Assembly (NCBI GenBank): GCA_003141245.1
Contig: PLLE01000012.1
Location: 1,259-61,617 of the forward strand
Source: Chloroflexota bacterium
GTDB lineage: Bacteria > Chloroflexota > Limnocylindria > Limnocylindrales > CSP1-4
DNA length: 60,359 nucleotides
Reading direction: 5' to 3'
This document shows, one piece after another, positions 24,446 through 33,790 of the stretch (its first letter is position 1; each line of letters starts with the position of its first letter). A program made the translations under genes and the position numbers. The notes under the pieces were generated by a model. That model saw only the letters and a program-made list of their open reading frames with translations. It was not told the DNA's origin and did no database searches.

Positions 24446-26527
24446 ATGACCGCTCCTAACTCACCGCTCCGGGGCCGCAAGCTAGGCGACCGGCGCGTGG
24501 TGGTCGATCGGCCGCACTCAGCCTACTTTCGGTACGCCGGCCCTGGCGTGATGATCGCGAAGGCCGCCGCGAGCGCACCCACGACCGCCCAGGGCCGGCG
24601 CCTGGCTCGCGTTCGAGCCTTCGTTTTCGGCAAGCCCCTTTCGAGCGCTCAGGAGATCGAGGAGAGACTCTCCAAGAAGCTGGCCCTGCCGATCTTCAGC
24701 TCGGACGCGATCTCGTCCTCCGCCTACGCGACCGACGAGATCCTGCGGGTGCTCGTGCTGGCCGGCCTGGCCTGGATGACCTGGTCCATCTGGGTCGCGG
24801 CCGCGATCGCCCTGATGCTGACGATCGTGGCCTTCAGCTACCGGCAGGTTTGCCGCGGCTACCCGTCGGGAGGCGGCGCGTACGTAGTCGCCCGAGAGAA
24901 CCTCGGGCCCAACTTTGGTCTGATCGCCGCCGCGGCGCTGATGGTCGACTACGTCATGACCGTCGCCGTCTCGAGCGCCTCGGCTCTCGCCAACCTGGCG
25001 ACGGCCTTCACCGTGATCCAGCCCTACAAGGTCGAACTGGGTGCGCTGGTCATCATCCTGGTGACGGCGGCCAACCTCCGGGGCATCCGGGAGTCGGGCA
25101 ACATCTTCGCCATTCCCACGTACCTCTTCGTGGGCATGGCTCTGCTCGCCATCGGCGTCGGCCTGATGAACACGGCCACCGGCGCCGCACACCACCTCGA
25201 TGCGCCGCTACTCGCCGAGACGCCTGGCGTGCAGGCATTCACGATGTTGCTGCTCCTCAAGGCATTCGCCGGCGGGTCCGTCGCGCTCACCGGTGTCGAG
25301 GCAATAGCCAACGGCGTGCCCGCATTCAAGCCACCCGAGGCCAAGAACGCCGCCAATACGCTGATCATCATGGCCGTCTTGCTCGGCGTCATATTCATCG
25401 GGCTGACGTTCGTCGGCCTTCAGTACGGTGTCGAGGCCACCAAGCCCGGGGGCCCGACCGTGCTGGGCCAGGTAGGCCACGCCGTCTTCGGCGGAGGCTT
25501 CCTGTTCATCCTGTTGCAGATAAGCGCCGCCCTGATCCTCTTCCTGGCCTGCAACACGAGCTTCAACGCCTTCCCGCGCCTGGCCGCGATTCTGGCCAAG
25601 GACGACTGTATGCCGCGCCAGTTCGCCTTCCGGGGCGACCGGCTGGCCTTCTCCTGGGGCATCGTCATCCTGGCGGCGGTCTCCATCGCGATGCTCTGGG
25701 CCTTTGATGCGTCGGTCGACGCCTTGATCCCGCTCTACTCGGTCGGCGTCTTCATCTGCTTCACGCTGTCGCAGGCCGGCATGGTCGTCCACTGGCGTAA
25801 GGAGCGAAGCTCCGGGTGGGCCTGGCGGAGCCTGGTGAACGGTTTTGGCGCGATCCTGACCGGCGTCGTATTCCTGGTCGTGGCCTACGAGAAGTTCGAC
25901 GCCGGGGCCAAGTTGGTCCTGGTCTTCATCCCGTTCCTGATCGCCATGATGATGTTCATCCGCCACCAGTACGCCGCCTCGGCCCGGCAGCTGGAGATGA
26001 AGCCGGGTGCCGCAGTCCCGCAGCCCCACCGCCACAACCGTGTGGTGATCCCGATCTCGGGCGTCAACCGCGCCGTCGTCCAGGCGCTCAACGTGGCCCG
26101 CTCCATTACCACGGACATCCGGGCGGTCTACGTCTCGGACGACCCCGCCCGCAGCGATGCCGTTCGCGAGCAGTGGACGCAGACGGTTCCAGACGTGCCG
26201 CTGGTTCTGGTGGAGTCGCCCTACCGCGCCCTGATCGCCCCGGTGGTGGCCTATCTGGACGTGCTCGGCCGCTCCTGGCCCGACGAGCGAGAGAAGCCGA
26301 TCACCTTCGTTCTGATCCCCGAGTACGTCGCCCGGCACTGGTGGGAGCGGATGCTCTACAACCAGGCCGCCAAGCAGCTTCGGGCGGCCCTGCTGGGCCG
26401 ACCGCACACGGTCGTGATCAACGTCCCGTACCGGCGCGACGAGGCCCGGGCGCAGGCCGCCGCGCAGGCGTCGCAGCCGGCCGGTACGCTCGTGGCCGCG
26501 GACAACGGCCGGCCCCCTGAACCCTAG
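24446..26527 (+). CDS. APC-superfamily permease, KimA-like (likely potassium uptake)
   Basis: A 693-residue membrane transporter. After a basic ~70-residue N-terminus, the conserved LPIFSSDAISSSAYATDEIL motif begins about 12 membrane helices; YPSGGGAYVVARENLG and FAGGSVALTGVEAIANGVPAF follow. These motifs are characteristic of the KimA/YdaO potassium importer group within APC/KUP. A ~165-residue soluble C-terminal domain (RHNRVVIPISGVNRAVVQAL ...) follows, as in KimA. ATG 24446 has AGAGGA 11 nt upstream. The USP and two TrkA-N proteins that follow support potassium transport, but an amino-acid substrate cannot be excluded. Confidence 0.82.
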   Translation: MTAPNSPLRGRKLGDRRVVVDRPHSAYFRYAGPGVMIAKAAASAPTTAQGRRLARVRAFVFGKPLSSAQEIEERLSKKLALPIFSSDAISSSAYATDEILRVLVLAGLAWMTWSIWVAAAIALMLTIVAFSYRQVCRGYPSGGGAYVVARENLGPNFGLIAAAALMVDYVMTVAVSSASALANLATAFTVIQPYKVELGALVIILVTAANLRGIRESGNIFAIPTYLFVGMALLAIGVGLMNTATGAAHHLDAPLLAETPGVQAFTMLLLLKAFAGGSVALTGVEAIANGVPAFKPPEAKNAANTLIIMAVLLGVIFIGLTFVGLQYGVEATKPGGPTVLGQVGHAVFGGGFLFILLQISAALILFLACNTSFNAFPRLAAILAKDDCMPRQFAFRGDRLAFSWGIVILAAVSIAMLWAFDASVDALIPLYSVGVFICFTLSQAGMVVHWRKERSSGWAWRSLVNGFGAILTGVVFLVVAYEKFDAGAKLVLVFIPFLIAMMMFIRHQYAASARQLEMKPGAAVPQPHRHNRVVIPISGVNRAVVQALNVARSITTDIRAVYVSDDPARSDAVREQWTQTVPDVPLVLVESPYRALIAPVVAYLDVLGRSWPDEREKPITFVLIPEYVARHWWERMLYNQAAKQLRAALLGRPHTVVINVPYRRDEARAQAAAQASQPAGTLVAADNGRPPEP

Positions 26528-26728
26528 GCCGCCGGACGCGGTTGAACGCAGCGCGGTCGAGGCGTCGGGCCGAACGGCAGGGCCGCTACGCCGACCGGCC
26601 GAGAGCTGAGGCTTCCGAGAGCGGCCTCCATGCTGACCTTCGGCCCCTGCGTGCTGGGCGGGCGGTGGTATCGTTCCGGGGCAGATGTGGCCCAACCGCC
26701 ACCACGTGAGACCAAGATCGGAGGCCAG

Positions 26729-27187
26729 GTGCCCGAGGCGAATGCTGCCGTCTTCCGGCGCGCCGTCCTTGCGCTCAGCGGCGGACCAACCGACGAGATG
26801 ATCGTCCGGCTCGCCTGCGAGCTGGCCCGTCCCACTCATGCCGAGCTGATCGCCGTCCACGTGGTCGAGCTCGACTGGACGAAGCCGCTGGACGCCGACG
26901 TCGCAGAACGGTCGGAAGAGGCGCAGCGCGTCCTCGACGCGGCCGAGGGAATCGCGGACCTGGTCCACGGCAAGATAGAGGCGGTGCTCGTCCAGGCCCG
27001 CGACCTGGGGGCGGCGATCGTCGATGAGGCGGCCGCGCGCGACGCCGACCTGCTCATCCTCGGTCTCCCCTACAAGACCCGCTTCGGCGGCGACTTCGCC
27101 GTCGGCCGGGCAGTCCCGTACGCATTCAAGAACGCCCCCTGCGCGGTGTGGGTGGTGCGTGAGCCGATGGGCGAGGAGTCTCGATGA
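26729..27187 (+). CDS. Universal stress protein (UspA family)
   Basis: A 152-residue single-domain USP: AVLALSGGPTDEMIVRLACELA at the start, DADLLILGLPYK in the middle and AFKNAPCAVWVVRE at the end. The G-x2-G-x9-G(S/T) ATP loop is altered (GLPYKTRFGGDFAVGRA), so ATP binding is uncertain. The GTG start has GGAGG 4 nt upstream. Its stop overlaps the next ATG by 4 nt, tying it to the TrkA-like genes. A ligand-sensing role in potassium transport is inference. Confidence 0.82.
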   Translation: MPEANAAVFRRAVLALSGGPTDEMIVRLACELARPTHAELIAVHVVELDWTKPLDADVAERSEEAQRVLDAAEGIADLVHGKIEAVLVQARDLGAAIVDEAAARDADLLILGLPYKTRFGGDFAVGRAVPYAFKNAPCAVWVVREPMGEESR

Positions 27188-27855
27188 AGATCGTGATCGT
27201 GGGCTGCGGCCGCGTCGGTTCGACACTGGCCGAGAACCTCGACGCGGACGGCCACGACGTGATCATCTTCGACATCCGGACGGTCGCATTCGAGCGGCTG
27301 CCCGAGACGTTCAAGGGCACGACGATCCGCGGCGATGGGACCGACGAAGAGGTCCTCCGGAAGGCCGGAGCGCACGGGGCCGACATCTTCCTGTCGCTCA
27401 CCGAGGGCGACAACCGCAATGTCATGGCCGCCCAGGTTGCTACCGAATCGCTGGCCATCCCGCAGGTGCTCGCCAAGATCAACGACCCGGTCCGCGCCGC
27501 GGCCTACGCCGAGCTTGGCGTGGCGACCCTGTGCCGGACGAACCTGATGGTCGATGCTGTGGCGCAGTTCCTGAAGCTGCCGATGTCCATCGGTCCTGGC
27601 ATCGACATCCCCGAAACCCCGGGGCGCGAACATCCGCATCCCAGGGCGGGCGGTCTGCCCGTGGGGGGGGAGCAATCGAAGATCGACGCGGCACCGACTT
27701 CCGCCCCGGCAAACCCCGCCGGGACTCGCGGCGCGGCCGGCGGTTCGACCGGTCACATCGCCGCTGGAACCGAGGCCAAGGCTGGAACCGAGGCCAAGGC
27801 CGGAACCGAGGCCGTCAAGGCTCAACGCCTCGGCTTCCGCCGGTGGCGCGGCTGA
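27184..27855 (+). CDS. TrkA-N (RCK) potassium-transport regulator lacking RCK-C
   Basis: A 223-residue protein. Residues 1-135 form a Rossmann RCK-N domain with GCGRVGSTLAENL (nucleotide loop), an acidic residue closing strand 2 (FDI), GDGTDEEVLRKAG and TNLMVDAVAQF. RCK-N domains bind NAD(H) or ATP and gate Trk/Ktr-type channels. The RCK-C domain is missing; the last ~85 residues are Pro/Ala/Gly-rich with an AGTEAK repeat. An 8-G run at 27663-27670 lies at the start of this tail. It resembles CeoB/TrkA of Mycobacterium in context. Confidence 0.82.
   Translation: MKIVIVGCGRVGSTLAENLDADGHDVIIFDIRTVAFERLPETFKGTTIRGDGTDEEVLRKAGAHGADIFLSLTEGDNRNVMAAQVATESLAIPQVLAKINDPVRAAAYAELGVATLCRTNLMVDAVAQFLKLPMSIGPGIDIPETPGREHPHPRAGGLPVGGEQSKIDAAPTSAPANPAGTRGAAGGSTGHIAAGTEAKAGTEAKAGTEAVKAQRLGFRRWRG
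27763..27816 (+). repeat. 18-bp tandem repeat encoding AGTEAK
   Basis: Two perfect 18-bp units (27763-27780, 27781-27798) and a diverged third (27799-27816) encode AGTEAK-AGTEAK-AGTEAV in the tail of the RCK-N protein. Confidence 0.85.
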
Positions 27856-27874
27856 GCGCGGGTAGGAGGTCGAC

Positions 27875-28552
27875 GTGTTCGTCATCGTCGTAGGCGGCGG
27901 CAAGGTCGGGTACTTCCTGGCCCGTGAGCTCATTCAGTCGGGCCACGAGGTCGCCCTCATGGAGCGCGACCGCGTCCACGCCGCTCAGATCACGGAAGCG
28001 ATCGGCTCGATCGTCATTGCGCACGACGGGTGCGAGGGGAAGTATCTCGGCCAGGCCGGGGCCAACCGGGCCGACATCGTAGCCGCGGTCACTGGCGACG
28101 ACGAGGACAACCTCGTCATCTGCCAGATGGCAAAGCATCACTTCGATGTGCCGCGGACGATCGCCCGGGTCAACAACCCGAAGAACGAAGGCCTGTTCAA
28201 GCACCTCGGCGTCGACGAGATCGTCTCGCCGACGCGCATGATCCTGGGCTCGATCGAGGCCGACATCCCCGTCCATGAGCTGCTCCACCTCGCCGTCCTC
28301 GGCGGCGGTGAGCTGGAGCTGGTCGAGGCTCAGCTACGGTCGGGCTCGCCCGCCGTGGGCCGTCCGGCCGGGAGCCTGGAGCTTCCCGAAGGTTGCTCGA
28401 TCTTCGCCGTGATCCGCGAAGAGCGGGCATTGTCGGTGCGCCCCGACACGGAGCTTCGCGTGGGCGACAAGGTCATCGGCATCTGCCGCACGGAGTGCGA
28501 AGGCGAGCTGCATCGGCTCCTCATGGGCGAGGAGACCGACGTTTCGGCCTAG
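27875..28552 (+). CDS. TrkA-family potassium regulator (RCK-N plus RCK-C)
   Basis: A 225-residue protein with an RCK-N domain (MFVIVVGGGKVGYFLAREL; acidic residue in LMERD; DGCEGKYLGQAG) and, from ~145, an RCK-C domain (LVEAQLRSGSPAVGRPAGSL ... RVGDKVIGICR). The GTG start has AGGAGG 5 nt upstream. It is the complete partner of the preceding, truncated RCK protein; the pair resembles mycobacterial CeoB/CeoC, which likewise adjoin an APC-like membrane protein gene. No TrkH/KtrB channel lies in the window, so the KimA-like permease is the probable target. Confidence 0.88.
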   Translation: MFVIVVGGGKVGYFLARELIQSGHEVALMERDRVHAAQITEAIGSIVIAHDGCEGKYLGQAGANRADIVAAVTGDDEDNLVICQMAKHHFDVPRTIARVNNPKNEGLFKHLGVDEIVSPTRMILGSIEADIPVHELLHLAVLGGGELELVEAQLRSGSPAVGRPAGSLELPEGCSIFAVIREERALSVRPDTELRVGDKVIGICRTECEGELHRLLMGEETDVSA

Positions 28553-28693
28553 CCGAGCGGTTCGGGGTCAGGCCGGATCGTCGCCTGCGCGCACCCGGAT
28601 CGGGTAACCCGTTGGGAGCCGGCTGGAGATCGAAGAACGGACGGGGCAGCGCAATCCGATGGCCGACGGCTAGGAATCCGGTGGCCCCGGCCG

Positions 28694-29620
28694 CTATCCG
28701 ACCAGGTTGACCCCCACGAGCCCGACGATCGCCACGGCCGCCCCCACGTAGAACAGGCGCGGCGGGCGGTGGCCGTCGAGCCACATTGCGAACGGCACGC
28801 TGATGAGCGGCGCCATGGCGGCGATCGACTGGACGACGCCGGGATTCATCGACTGCTGGGCCCAAACCGTGCAGGTCACTCCGAGGATGGGACCGAAGAG
28901 GGCGTTGAGCCCGGCCCAGTAGAGAGGCCGGCTGGTGGCCCTGCCTTCCGAGACGAGGATGGCTCGCGTCTGCCCATCGGCGCCGGCGAAACCCCACCGC
29001 CTCCGCCAGACCCATCGGGCGACGAGGAAGACGGCCAGGGCGACGAGGAATCCGCCGGCCAGCCTCTGGAAGGCGACGGTGATGGTGTCCGGCGGAGTAT
29101 GGGCCGCCTTCATCAGGAGCAGGCCCTGGCGCGTCATCGCGAAGCTGATCCCCTGGGCGGTCGCCGCCACCAGGGCCAGGACGACGCCGGCGGCGACTCC
29201 CCTGGCCGCGACGCCGCGGATGTAGGGCAGGAGCCCGACGAAGACGCCGAGCAGGATGACCGAGCAGAACGCGATCTGCGTCGTGGTCAGCTCGTCTGAG
29301 TACCACAGCCAGGCCACTATCGCGGCGACCGGCGCGGCGGCGCTCTCCTCGATCAGAGACGCGAGCGGCGCGCCCAGTCGGGGCAGGGCCATCAACAGCG
29401 TCAGGCCCCCGATACCGAACCCTATGGCCCCGGCCGTGGCGAACAGCAGGCTCTGCCCGCGCAGGCCCTGCCCGAACGTGAAGGCCCAGATCCCCATCAC
29501 CACGATGGCGAAGAGCAGGCGCAACAGGTTCGCGCGCACGAAGCCGATGAGCTTGATGGCGCGGCTAGCGCAGACCGGCGTGATGCCGAAGAAGACGGCG
29601 GTCAGGACGGCGCCGATCAT
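28694..29620 (-). CDS. EamA/DMT-family transporter
   Basis: A 308-residue membrane protein with about ten helices in two EamA repeats (~1-140 and ~150-308), the usual drug/metabolite transporter layout. Motifs such as LIEESAAAPVAAIVAWLWYSDELT and VQSIAAMAPLISVPFAMWL sit at the equivalent helices of the two halves. Substrate unknown. ATG 29620 has AAGGAG about 9 nt upstream. It is convergent with the potassium cluster. Confidence 0.85.
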   Translation of the reverse strand: MIGAVLTAVFFGITPVCASRAIKLIGFVRANLLRLLFAIVVMGIWAFTFGQGLRGQSLLFATAGAIGFGIGGLTLLMALPRLGAPLASLIEESAAAPVAAIVAWLWYSDELTTTQIAFCSVILLGVFVGLLPYIRGVAARGVAAGVVLALVAATAQGISFAMTRQGLLLMKAAHTPPDTITVAFQRLAGGFLVALAVFLVARWVWRRRWGFAGADGQTRAILVSEGRATSRPLYWAGLNALFGPILGVTCTVWAQQSMNPGVVQSIAAMAPLISVPFAMWLDGHRPPRLFYVGAAVAIVGLVGVNLVG

Positions 29621-29777
29621 CGGGCCGCTCCTTCCGACGGGCGCGCCGCTCGAAGGTCGTTGATAACCAAGGCTCGTTCTCCAAGTTCAATGTTCGGGCG
29701 ACCAAATCTACACGGACTTGCCCGCTGCTTGTAACTGCCCAGCTGTCCCGCCCCTCGGACGCTCCACCCGCAACAAA

Positions 29778-29808
29778 CTTGACAATGTCATTGTCAAGGT
29801 TCTATGGT
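29778..29808 (+). promoter_or_regulatory. Heat-shock promoter with HAIR-type HspR operator
   Basis: CTTGACA-N7-TGTCAAG (29778-29798) is a perfect 21-bp inverted repeat with the exact geometry of the HAIR element, CTTGAGT-N7-ACTCAAG, bound by HspR. Its left arm contains the -35 TTGACA (29779-29784); an 18-nt spacer leads to TATGGT (29803-29808). Binding would cover the -35 and block transcription of the cluster that encodes HspR itself. Confidence 0.85.
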
Positions 29809-29889
29809 CCGGGTGCGTCATTCGGTCGGTCGGTCAGGCCCGCCGTGAGCCGCCAGACAGTCAGGACCCGACCGGTTGGAGGTGCAGAG

Positions 29890-30375
29890 ATGACCACGAT
29901 CATTCGACATACGTCCCCGTTCGGCGACCTGCTTTCGCTGCGGCAGGCGATGGATCGCCTCTTCGAGGAGAGCTTCGTAAACCCGCGGACGTGGAGTTGG
30001 GGCGAGGGCGCCCTGGTTCCGCTGGATGTCTACGCCACGGACGAGGAGCTCGTCGTGGAGGCCAACCTGCCCGGCGTTAAGCCGGAAGAGGTGGAGATCA
30101 CCGTCGAGGGCAACACCCTGACGATCGCAGGCGAGACCCGTTCGTCCCGCAAGGACGACGAGGGCTCGACGATCCTCTCGGAGATCCGCCGCGGCGCGTT
30201 CTCCCGAACGCTCGCCCTACCCGCCGGTCTGGAGCCAGACCGGGCCACAGCCACCTTCGAGGACGGCGTTCTCACCCTCCGCATCCCGAAGGCCGAGCAG
30301 GTCAAGCCGCGACAGATCAAGGTCACTTCCGTCGATGGCGAGCATACGCAGCTCGCCACGGCCGAGGCGAAGTAG
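29890..30375 (+). CDS. hsp20: Hsp20/alpha-crystallin small heat-shock protein
   Basis: A 161-residue holdase chaperone. Residues ~45-140 are the alpha-crystallin domain: VPLDVYATDEELVVEANLPG, then GNTLTIAGE, then AFSRTLALPAGLEPDRATA and the GVLTLRIPKAE strand. The ATG has GGAGG 7 nt upstream; an upstream in-frame start lies inside the operator and is discarded. First gene of the HspR-controlled cluster. Confidence 0.92.
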   Translation: MTTIIRHTSPFGDLLSLRQAMDRLFEESFVNPRTWSWGEGALVPLDVYATDEELVVEANLPGVKPEEVEITVEGNTLTIAGETRSSRKDDEGSTILSEIRRGAFSRTLALPAGLEPDRATATFEDGVLTLRIPKAEQVKPRQIKVTSVDGEHTQLATAEAK

Positions 30376-30382
30376 GCAGACG

Positions 30383-30916
30383 GTGTCGGATCGACGTTTC
30401 CCGCGGGATCCCGAACGCCCCTGCTTCGTTATCAGCGTCGCGGCCGGCCTGGTCCAGGCCCATCCGCGAACCCTGCGGATCTACGAAGACGAGGGCCTGC
30501 TCGCGCCTGCCCGAACGCCGACGAACATCCGGCTCTACTCCGAGAACGACATCCGCCGCATCCTGTGGATCAGGCGACTGACCCAGGAGCGAGGCGTCAA
30601 CCTGGCGGGCGTCCGCCTGCTCTTCGAGCTCGAGGAACGGCTTGGGACGCGACTCCTGGAGGCGCTCTTCGACGAGACGATGGCCCGCGAGGCCGGCGCG
30701 GCAGCCGCCGCACAACAGCCTCAGACGGGTGAATCCGCCGACACACCTAACCATCGCGCCGCCGAAACCTCTCCGGAGGGAGATCGAATCGGTGGCTCGG
30801 AGAGCGGCCGGTCCGCCGGTCAGACCGAATGGTCGGCTCTGCCGACCGCTCGGCCCATCACCCGTATAGTGGCCACTCGCGTGACCACGACTCGATCAGG
30901 AGACTCCAATGACTGA
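30383..30916 (+). CDS. hspR: HspR-like MerR-family heat-shock repressor
   Basis: A 177-residue regulator. Residues ~15-85 form a MerR winged helix: CFVISVAAGLVQAHPRTLRI, YEDEGLLAPARTPTNIRLYS and ERGVNLAGVRLLFELEERLG are characteristic of HspR. The final ~90 residues are disordered and hydrophilic, longer than in actinobacterial HspR. It starts at GTG 30383, 8 nt after hsp20, and its stop overlaps lon by 8 nt. HspR normally binds HAIR sites with DnaK as corepressor; dnaK is not in the window. Confidence 0.88.
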   Translation: MSDRRFPRDPERPCFVISVAAGLVQAHPRTLRIYEDEGLLAPARTPTNIRLYSENDIRRILWIRRLTQERGVNLAGVRLLFELEERLGTRLLEALFDETMAREAGAAAAAQQPQTGESADTPNHRAAETSPEGDRIGGSESGRSAGQTEWSALPTARPITRIVATRVTTTRSGDSND

Positions 30917-33446
30917 CCGGCCGGCCGAGAAGGACGACGAGCGCGTCCAGAGCGGCGAGGACGCCCAGAAGAACGAGCAGCAAGTCCACGTGCCGGGCAT
31001 CCGGGAACTCCCCCTCGTCGCCCTGCGCGAGACGGTCATCTTCCCCGAGATGATCGTGCCGCTCCAGGTGGGGCGCGACAAGAGCGTGGCCGCGCTCAAC
31101 GCGGCCGTGGCCGCCAACGGCCCGATCGCGCTGGTGACCCAGCGCCAGGCCGAGCGCGAAGAGATCGAGGACCCGTCGGAGCTGTACACCGTCGGGACGC
31201 TGGCCAAGATCGCCCAGGTCGTGCAGCTCCAGGACGGGACCGTCCGAGCCATCGTCCAGGGTCAGGGCCGGTTGCGAGTCGTGGATTTCGTCCAGACCAG
31301 CCCGTACATCATCGTGCGCGTCGAAGAGCTGCCGGACGTGACGCCCGAAGGCATCGAAGTTCAGGCCATGATGCGGACGGTTCAGGCCCAGATCGAGCAG
31401 TACGTCGCCAACGGCGCGCCCGTGCCGCCGGAAGCGGCCGTGGCCGCCCGCAATATCAGCGAGCCCGGGCTCCTGGCCGACATGGTGGCCTACAGCCCGG
31501 ACCTCTCCACCGAGCAGCGGATGCAGCTCCTCGAGACGGCCGACGTCGTCGAACGGCTCAAGACCGTCTCCGCCTTCCTGGGTCGCCAGATCGAGATTCT
31601 CGAGCTCAAGGGCAAGATTCAGTCCGAGGTCAAGTCCGAGATGGACAAGACCCAGCGCGAGTACATCCTGCGCGAGCAGCTGAAGGCCATTCAGCGCGAG
31701 CTCGGCGAGGACGACCCGCAGCAGGCGGAAATCAACGAGCTGCGCGAGAAGGTCGAGGCGGCCGGGATGCCCGAGGAGGTCAAGGCCCGGGCGCTCAAGG
31801 AGATCGACCGCATGAGCCGGATCCCGTCGGCCTCGCCCGAGGTGGGCGTCATCCGGACCTATGTCGACTGGCTGATCGCCCTGCCCTGGAACGTCTCGAC
31901 TATCGACAACCTGGACATCAAGGCCGCGGCCATAATCCTCGACGAGGACCACTACGGCCTGGAGAAGATCAAGGACCGCATCCTCGAGTACCTGGCCGTT
32001 CGAAGCCTGGCCGAGACGCTGCGCAGTCCCATCCTCGCCTTCGTCGGACCACCCGGCGTCGGCAAGACCTCGCTCGGCAAGAGCATCGCCCGCGCGATGG
32101 GCCGCAAGTTCGTTCGGATGAGCCTGGGCGGCATCCACGACGAGGCCGAGATCCGCGGTCACCGGCGCACGTACATCGGCGCGCTGCCCGGCCGGATCAT
32201 CCAGAACATCAAGACGGGCGGTTCGAACAACCCGGTCTTCATGCTCGACGAGGTCGACAAGATCGGCATGGACTTCCGGGGTGACCCGAGCTCGGCGCTT
32301 CTCGAGGTCCTCGATCCGGAGCAGAACAACACCTTCCAGGACAACTACCTGGAGGTGCCCTTCGACCTCACGAAGGTGCTCTTCATCACGACCGCCAACC
32401 TGCTGGACCCGATCCCGGCGCCGCTGCGCGATCGCATGGAGATCATCCAGCTGCCGGGATACACAGAGACCGAGAAGATCGGGATCGGCAAGCGGTTCCT
32501 CATCCCCAAGCAGATGAAGAACCACGGCCTGACCGAGAAGACGATCGCCATCACGGACGAGGCGATGGTCGAGCTGGTCCGCTCCTACACCCATGAGGCC
32601 GGCGTCCGCAATCTCGAGCGCGAGATCGCCAACGTCATGCGCAAGGTCGCCCGGGCGGTGGCCGAAGGCCGCAAGCGAAAGACCGTGGTAGACGTCAAGA
32701 AGCTCGTCGAGTACCTGGGGCCGCAGCGCTTCGAGTACGGCGAGCTCGAGTCGGAGGACCAGACGGGCGCGGCGACGGGCCTGGTGGTGACCGAGGTCGG
32801 CGGCGACGTGATCGCCATCGAAGTAACGCTCATGGAAGGCAAGGAGGACTTCATCCTCACCGGCCAGCTCGGCGAGGTCATGCGCGAGTCGGCCCGGGCC
32901 GGGCTGTCCTGGATCCGCGCCCATGCCGCCCAGCTCGGCATCAAGCGCGAAGTCTTCGAACGGAACACGCTCCACATCCACGTTCCGGCCGGCGGCATCC
33001 CCAAGGACGGCCCGTCGGCAGGCATCACGATGACCCTGGCCATGGTCAGCGCCTTCACCTGCATCCCGGTCCGCAAGGACGTGGCCATGACCGGCGAGAT
33101 CACCCTCCGCGGCAGGGTTCTGCCGATCGGCGGGCTGAAGAGCAAGATCCTGGCCGCCCACCTCTCCGGCGCGAAGATGGTCATCCTCCCGCGCAAGAAC
33201 GAGAAGGATCTGCGGGACATCCCCGAGGAGATCCGCAAGCAGATCAAGCTCGTTCTCGTCGACAACATGGACCAGGTCCTCGAGACGGCCCTCCGGGCCA
33301 AGCCGACGCCGCTCACCGCCGAACCGGTCAAGACCGCCGGGGGCGGCAAGGAGCCCGAGACCGAGGCCAGCCCCGAGGGCCGGACCCGACCGGGGTTCCC
33401 GCCACCTCCCGGGGAACAGCCACCCGCTATGGCGAATTCACGATGA
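30909..33446 (+). CDS. lon: ATP-dependent Lon protease
   Basis: An 845-residue AAA+ serine protease that degrades misfolded and regulatory proteins. It has the Lon N-domain ([19 protein letters not shown]), coiled linker, Walker A GPPGVGKT (~380), Walker [10 protein letters not shown], and the protease domain with the catalytic Ser in PKDGPSAG (~703) and Lys in GGLKSK (~745). The C-terminal ~40 residues are a Pro/Gly-rich tail. In the heat-shock cluster; a weak internal -10 TATAGT (30865-30870) may add transcription. Confidence 0.96.
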   Translation: MTDRPAEKDDERVQSGEDAQKNEQQVHVPGIRELPLVALRETVIFPEMIVPLQVGRDKSVAALNAAVAANGPIALVTQRQAEREEIEDPSELYTVGTLAKIAQVVQLQDGTVRAIVQGQGRLRVVDFVQTSPYIIVRVEELPDVTPEGIEVQAMMRTVQAQIEQYVANGAPVPPEAAVAARNISEPGLLADMVAYSPDLSTEQRMQLLETADVVERLKTVSAFLGRQIEILELKGKIQSEVKSEMDKTQREYILREQLKAIQRELGEDDPQQAEINELREKVEAAGMPEEVKARALKEIDRMSRIPSASPEVGVIRTYVDWLIALPWNVSTIDNLDIKAAAIILDEDHYGLEKIKDRILEYLAVRSLAETLRSPILAFVGPPGVGKTSLGKSIARAMGRKFVRMSLGGIHDEAEIRGHRRTYIGALPGRIIQNIKTGGSNNPVFMLDEVDKIGMDFRGDPSSALLEVLDPEQNNTFQDNYLEVPFDLTKVLFITTANLLDPIPAPLRDRMEIIQLPGYTETEKIGIGKRFLIPKQMKNHGLTEKTIAITDEAMVELVRSYTHEAGVRNLEREIANVMRKVARAVAEGRKRKTVVDVKKLVEYLGPQRFEYGELESEDQTGAATGLVVTEVGGDVIAIEVTLMEGKEDFILTGQLGEVMRESARAGLSWIRAHAAQLGIKREVFERNTLHIHVPAGGIPKDGPSAGITMTLAMVSAFTCIPVRKDVAMTGEITLRGRVLPIGGLKSKILAAHLSGAKMVILPRKNEKDLRDIPEEIRKQIKLVLVDNMDQVLETALRAKPTPLTAEPVKTAGGGKEPETEASPEGRTRPGFPPPPGEQPPAMANSR

Positions 33447-33513
33447 TCGCGAACTGAACCACTGGCACGGTTGGCCAGTCTCATCCCTGAGACCTTCACC
33501 GCCAAGGAGGGAG

Positions 33514-33759
33514 ATGGATCACCAGGGCAACGACCACAGGTCGGGGGATCATGAGCGGCCGCACGCGTTCGTGGAAAGGTTGAACGTCCCGTTCGCGGTT
33601 CCAAAGGCGACCGGCGGTGTCGTGGGATCGGCCGCTCCGGAGTACCCGTTCCTCAGAGCTGGCACCGCGGAGCAATGCGCGGTCTGCCGCAAGATTCGGT
33701 CGAATCACATCCACCAGGCCAGCGAGCGGGCAGCCGACCCGGAACACTGGCCCATCTGA
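33514..33759 (+). CDS. Small CxxC protein in heat-shock cluster
   Basis: An 81-residue open frame between lon and the J-protein gene. It has a strong AAGGAGGG site just before the ATG, and a [13 protein letters not shown] segment (CxxC with two His) that could bind zinc. The N-terminus is His/Asp-rich. I recognise no family. Same strand and spacing as its neighbours support a real gene, but the length is short, so confidence is modest. Confidence 0.45.
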   Translation: MDHQGNDHRSGDHERPHAFVERLNVPFAVPKATGGVVGSAAPEYPFLRAGTAEQCAVCRKIRSNHIHQASERAADPEHWPI

Positions 33760-33790
33760 GGCCGCTGCCGGGGGCACCGAGAGGGTCCGG

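Noticed and set aside
30858-33161. Long minus-strand frame of 767 codons opposite lon
   Set aside because: It is the antisense shadow of lon, with the Asp/Leu/Val/His-rich composition typical of the complement of a GC3-rich gene.
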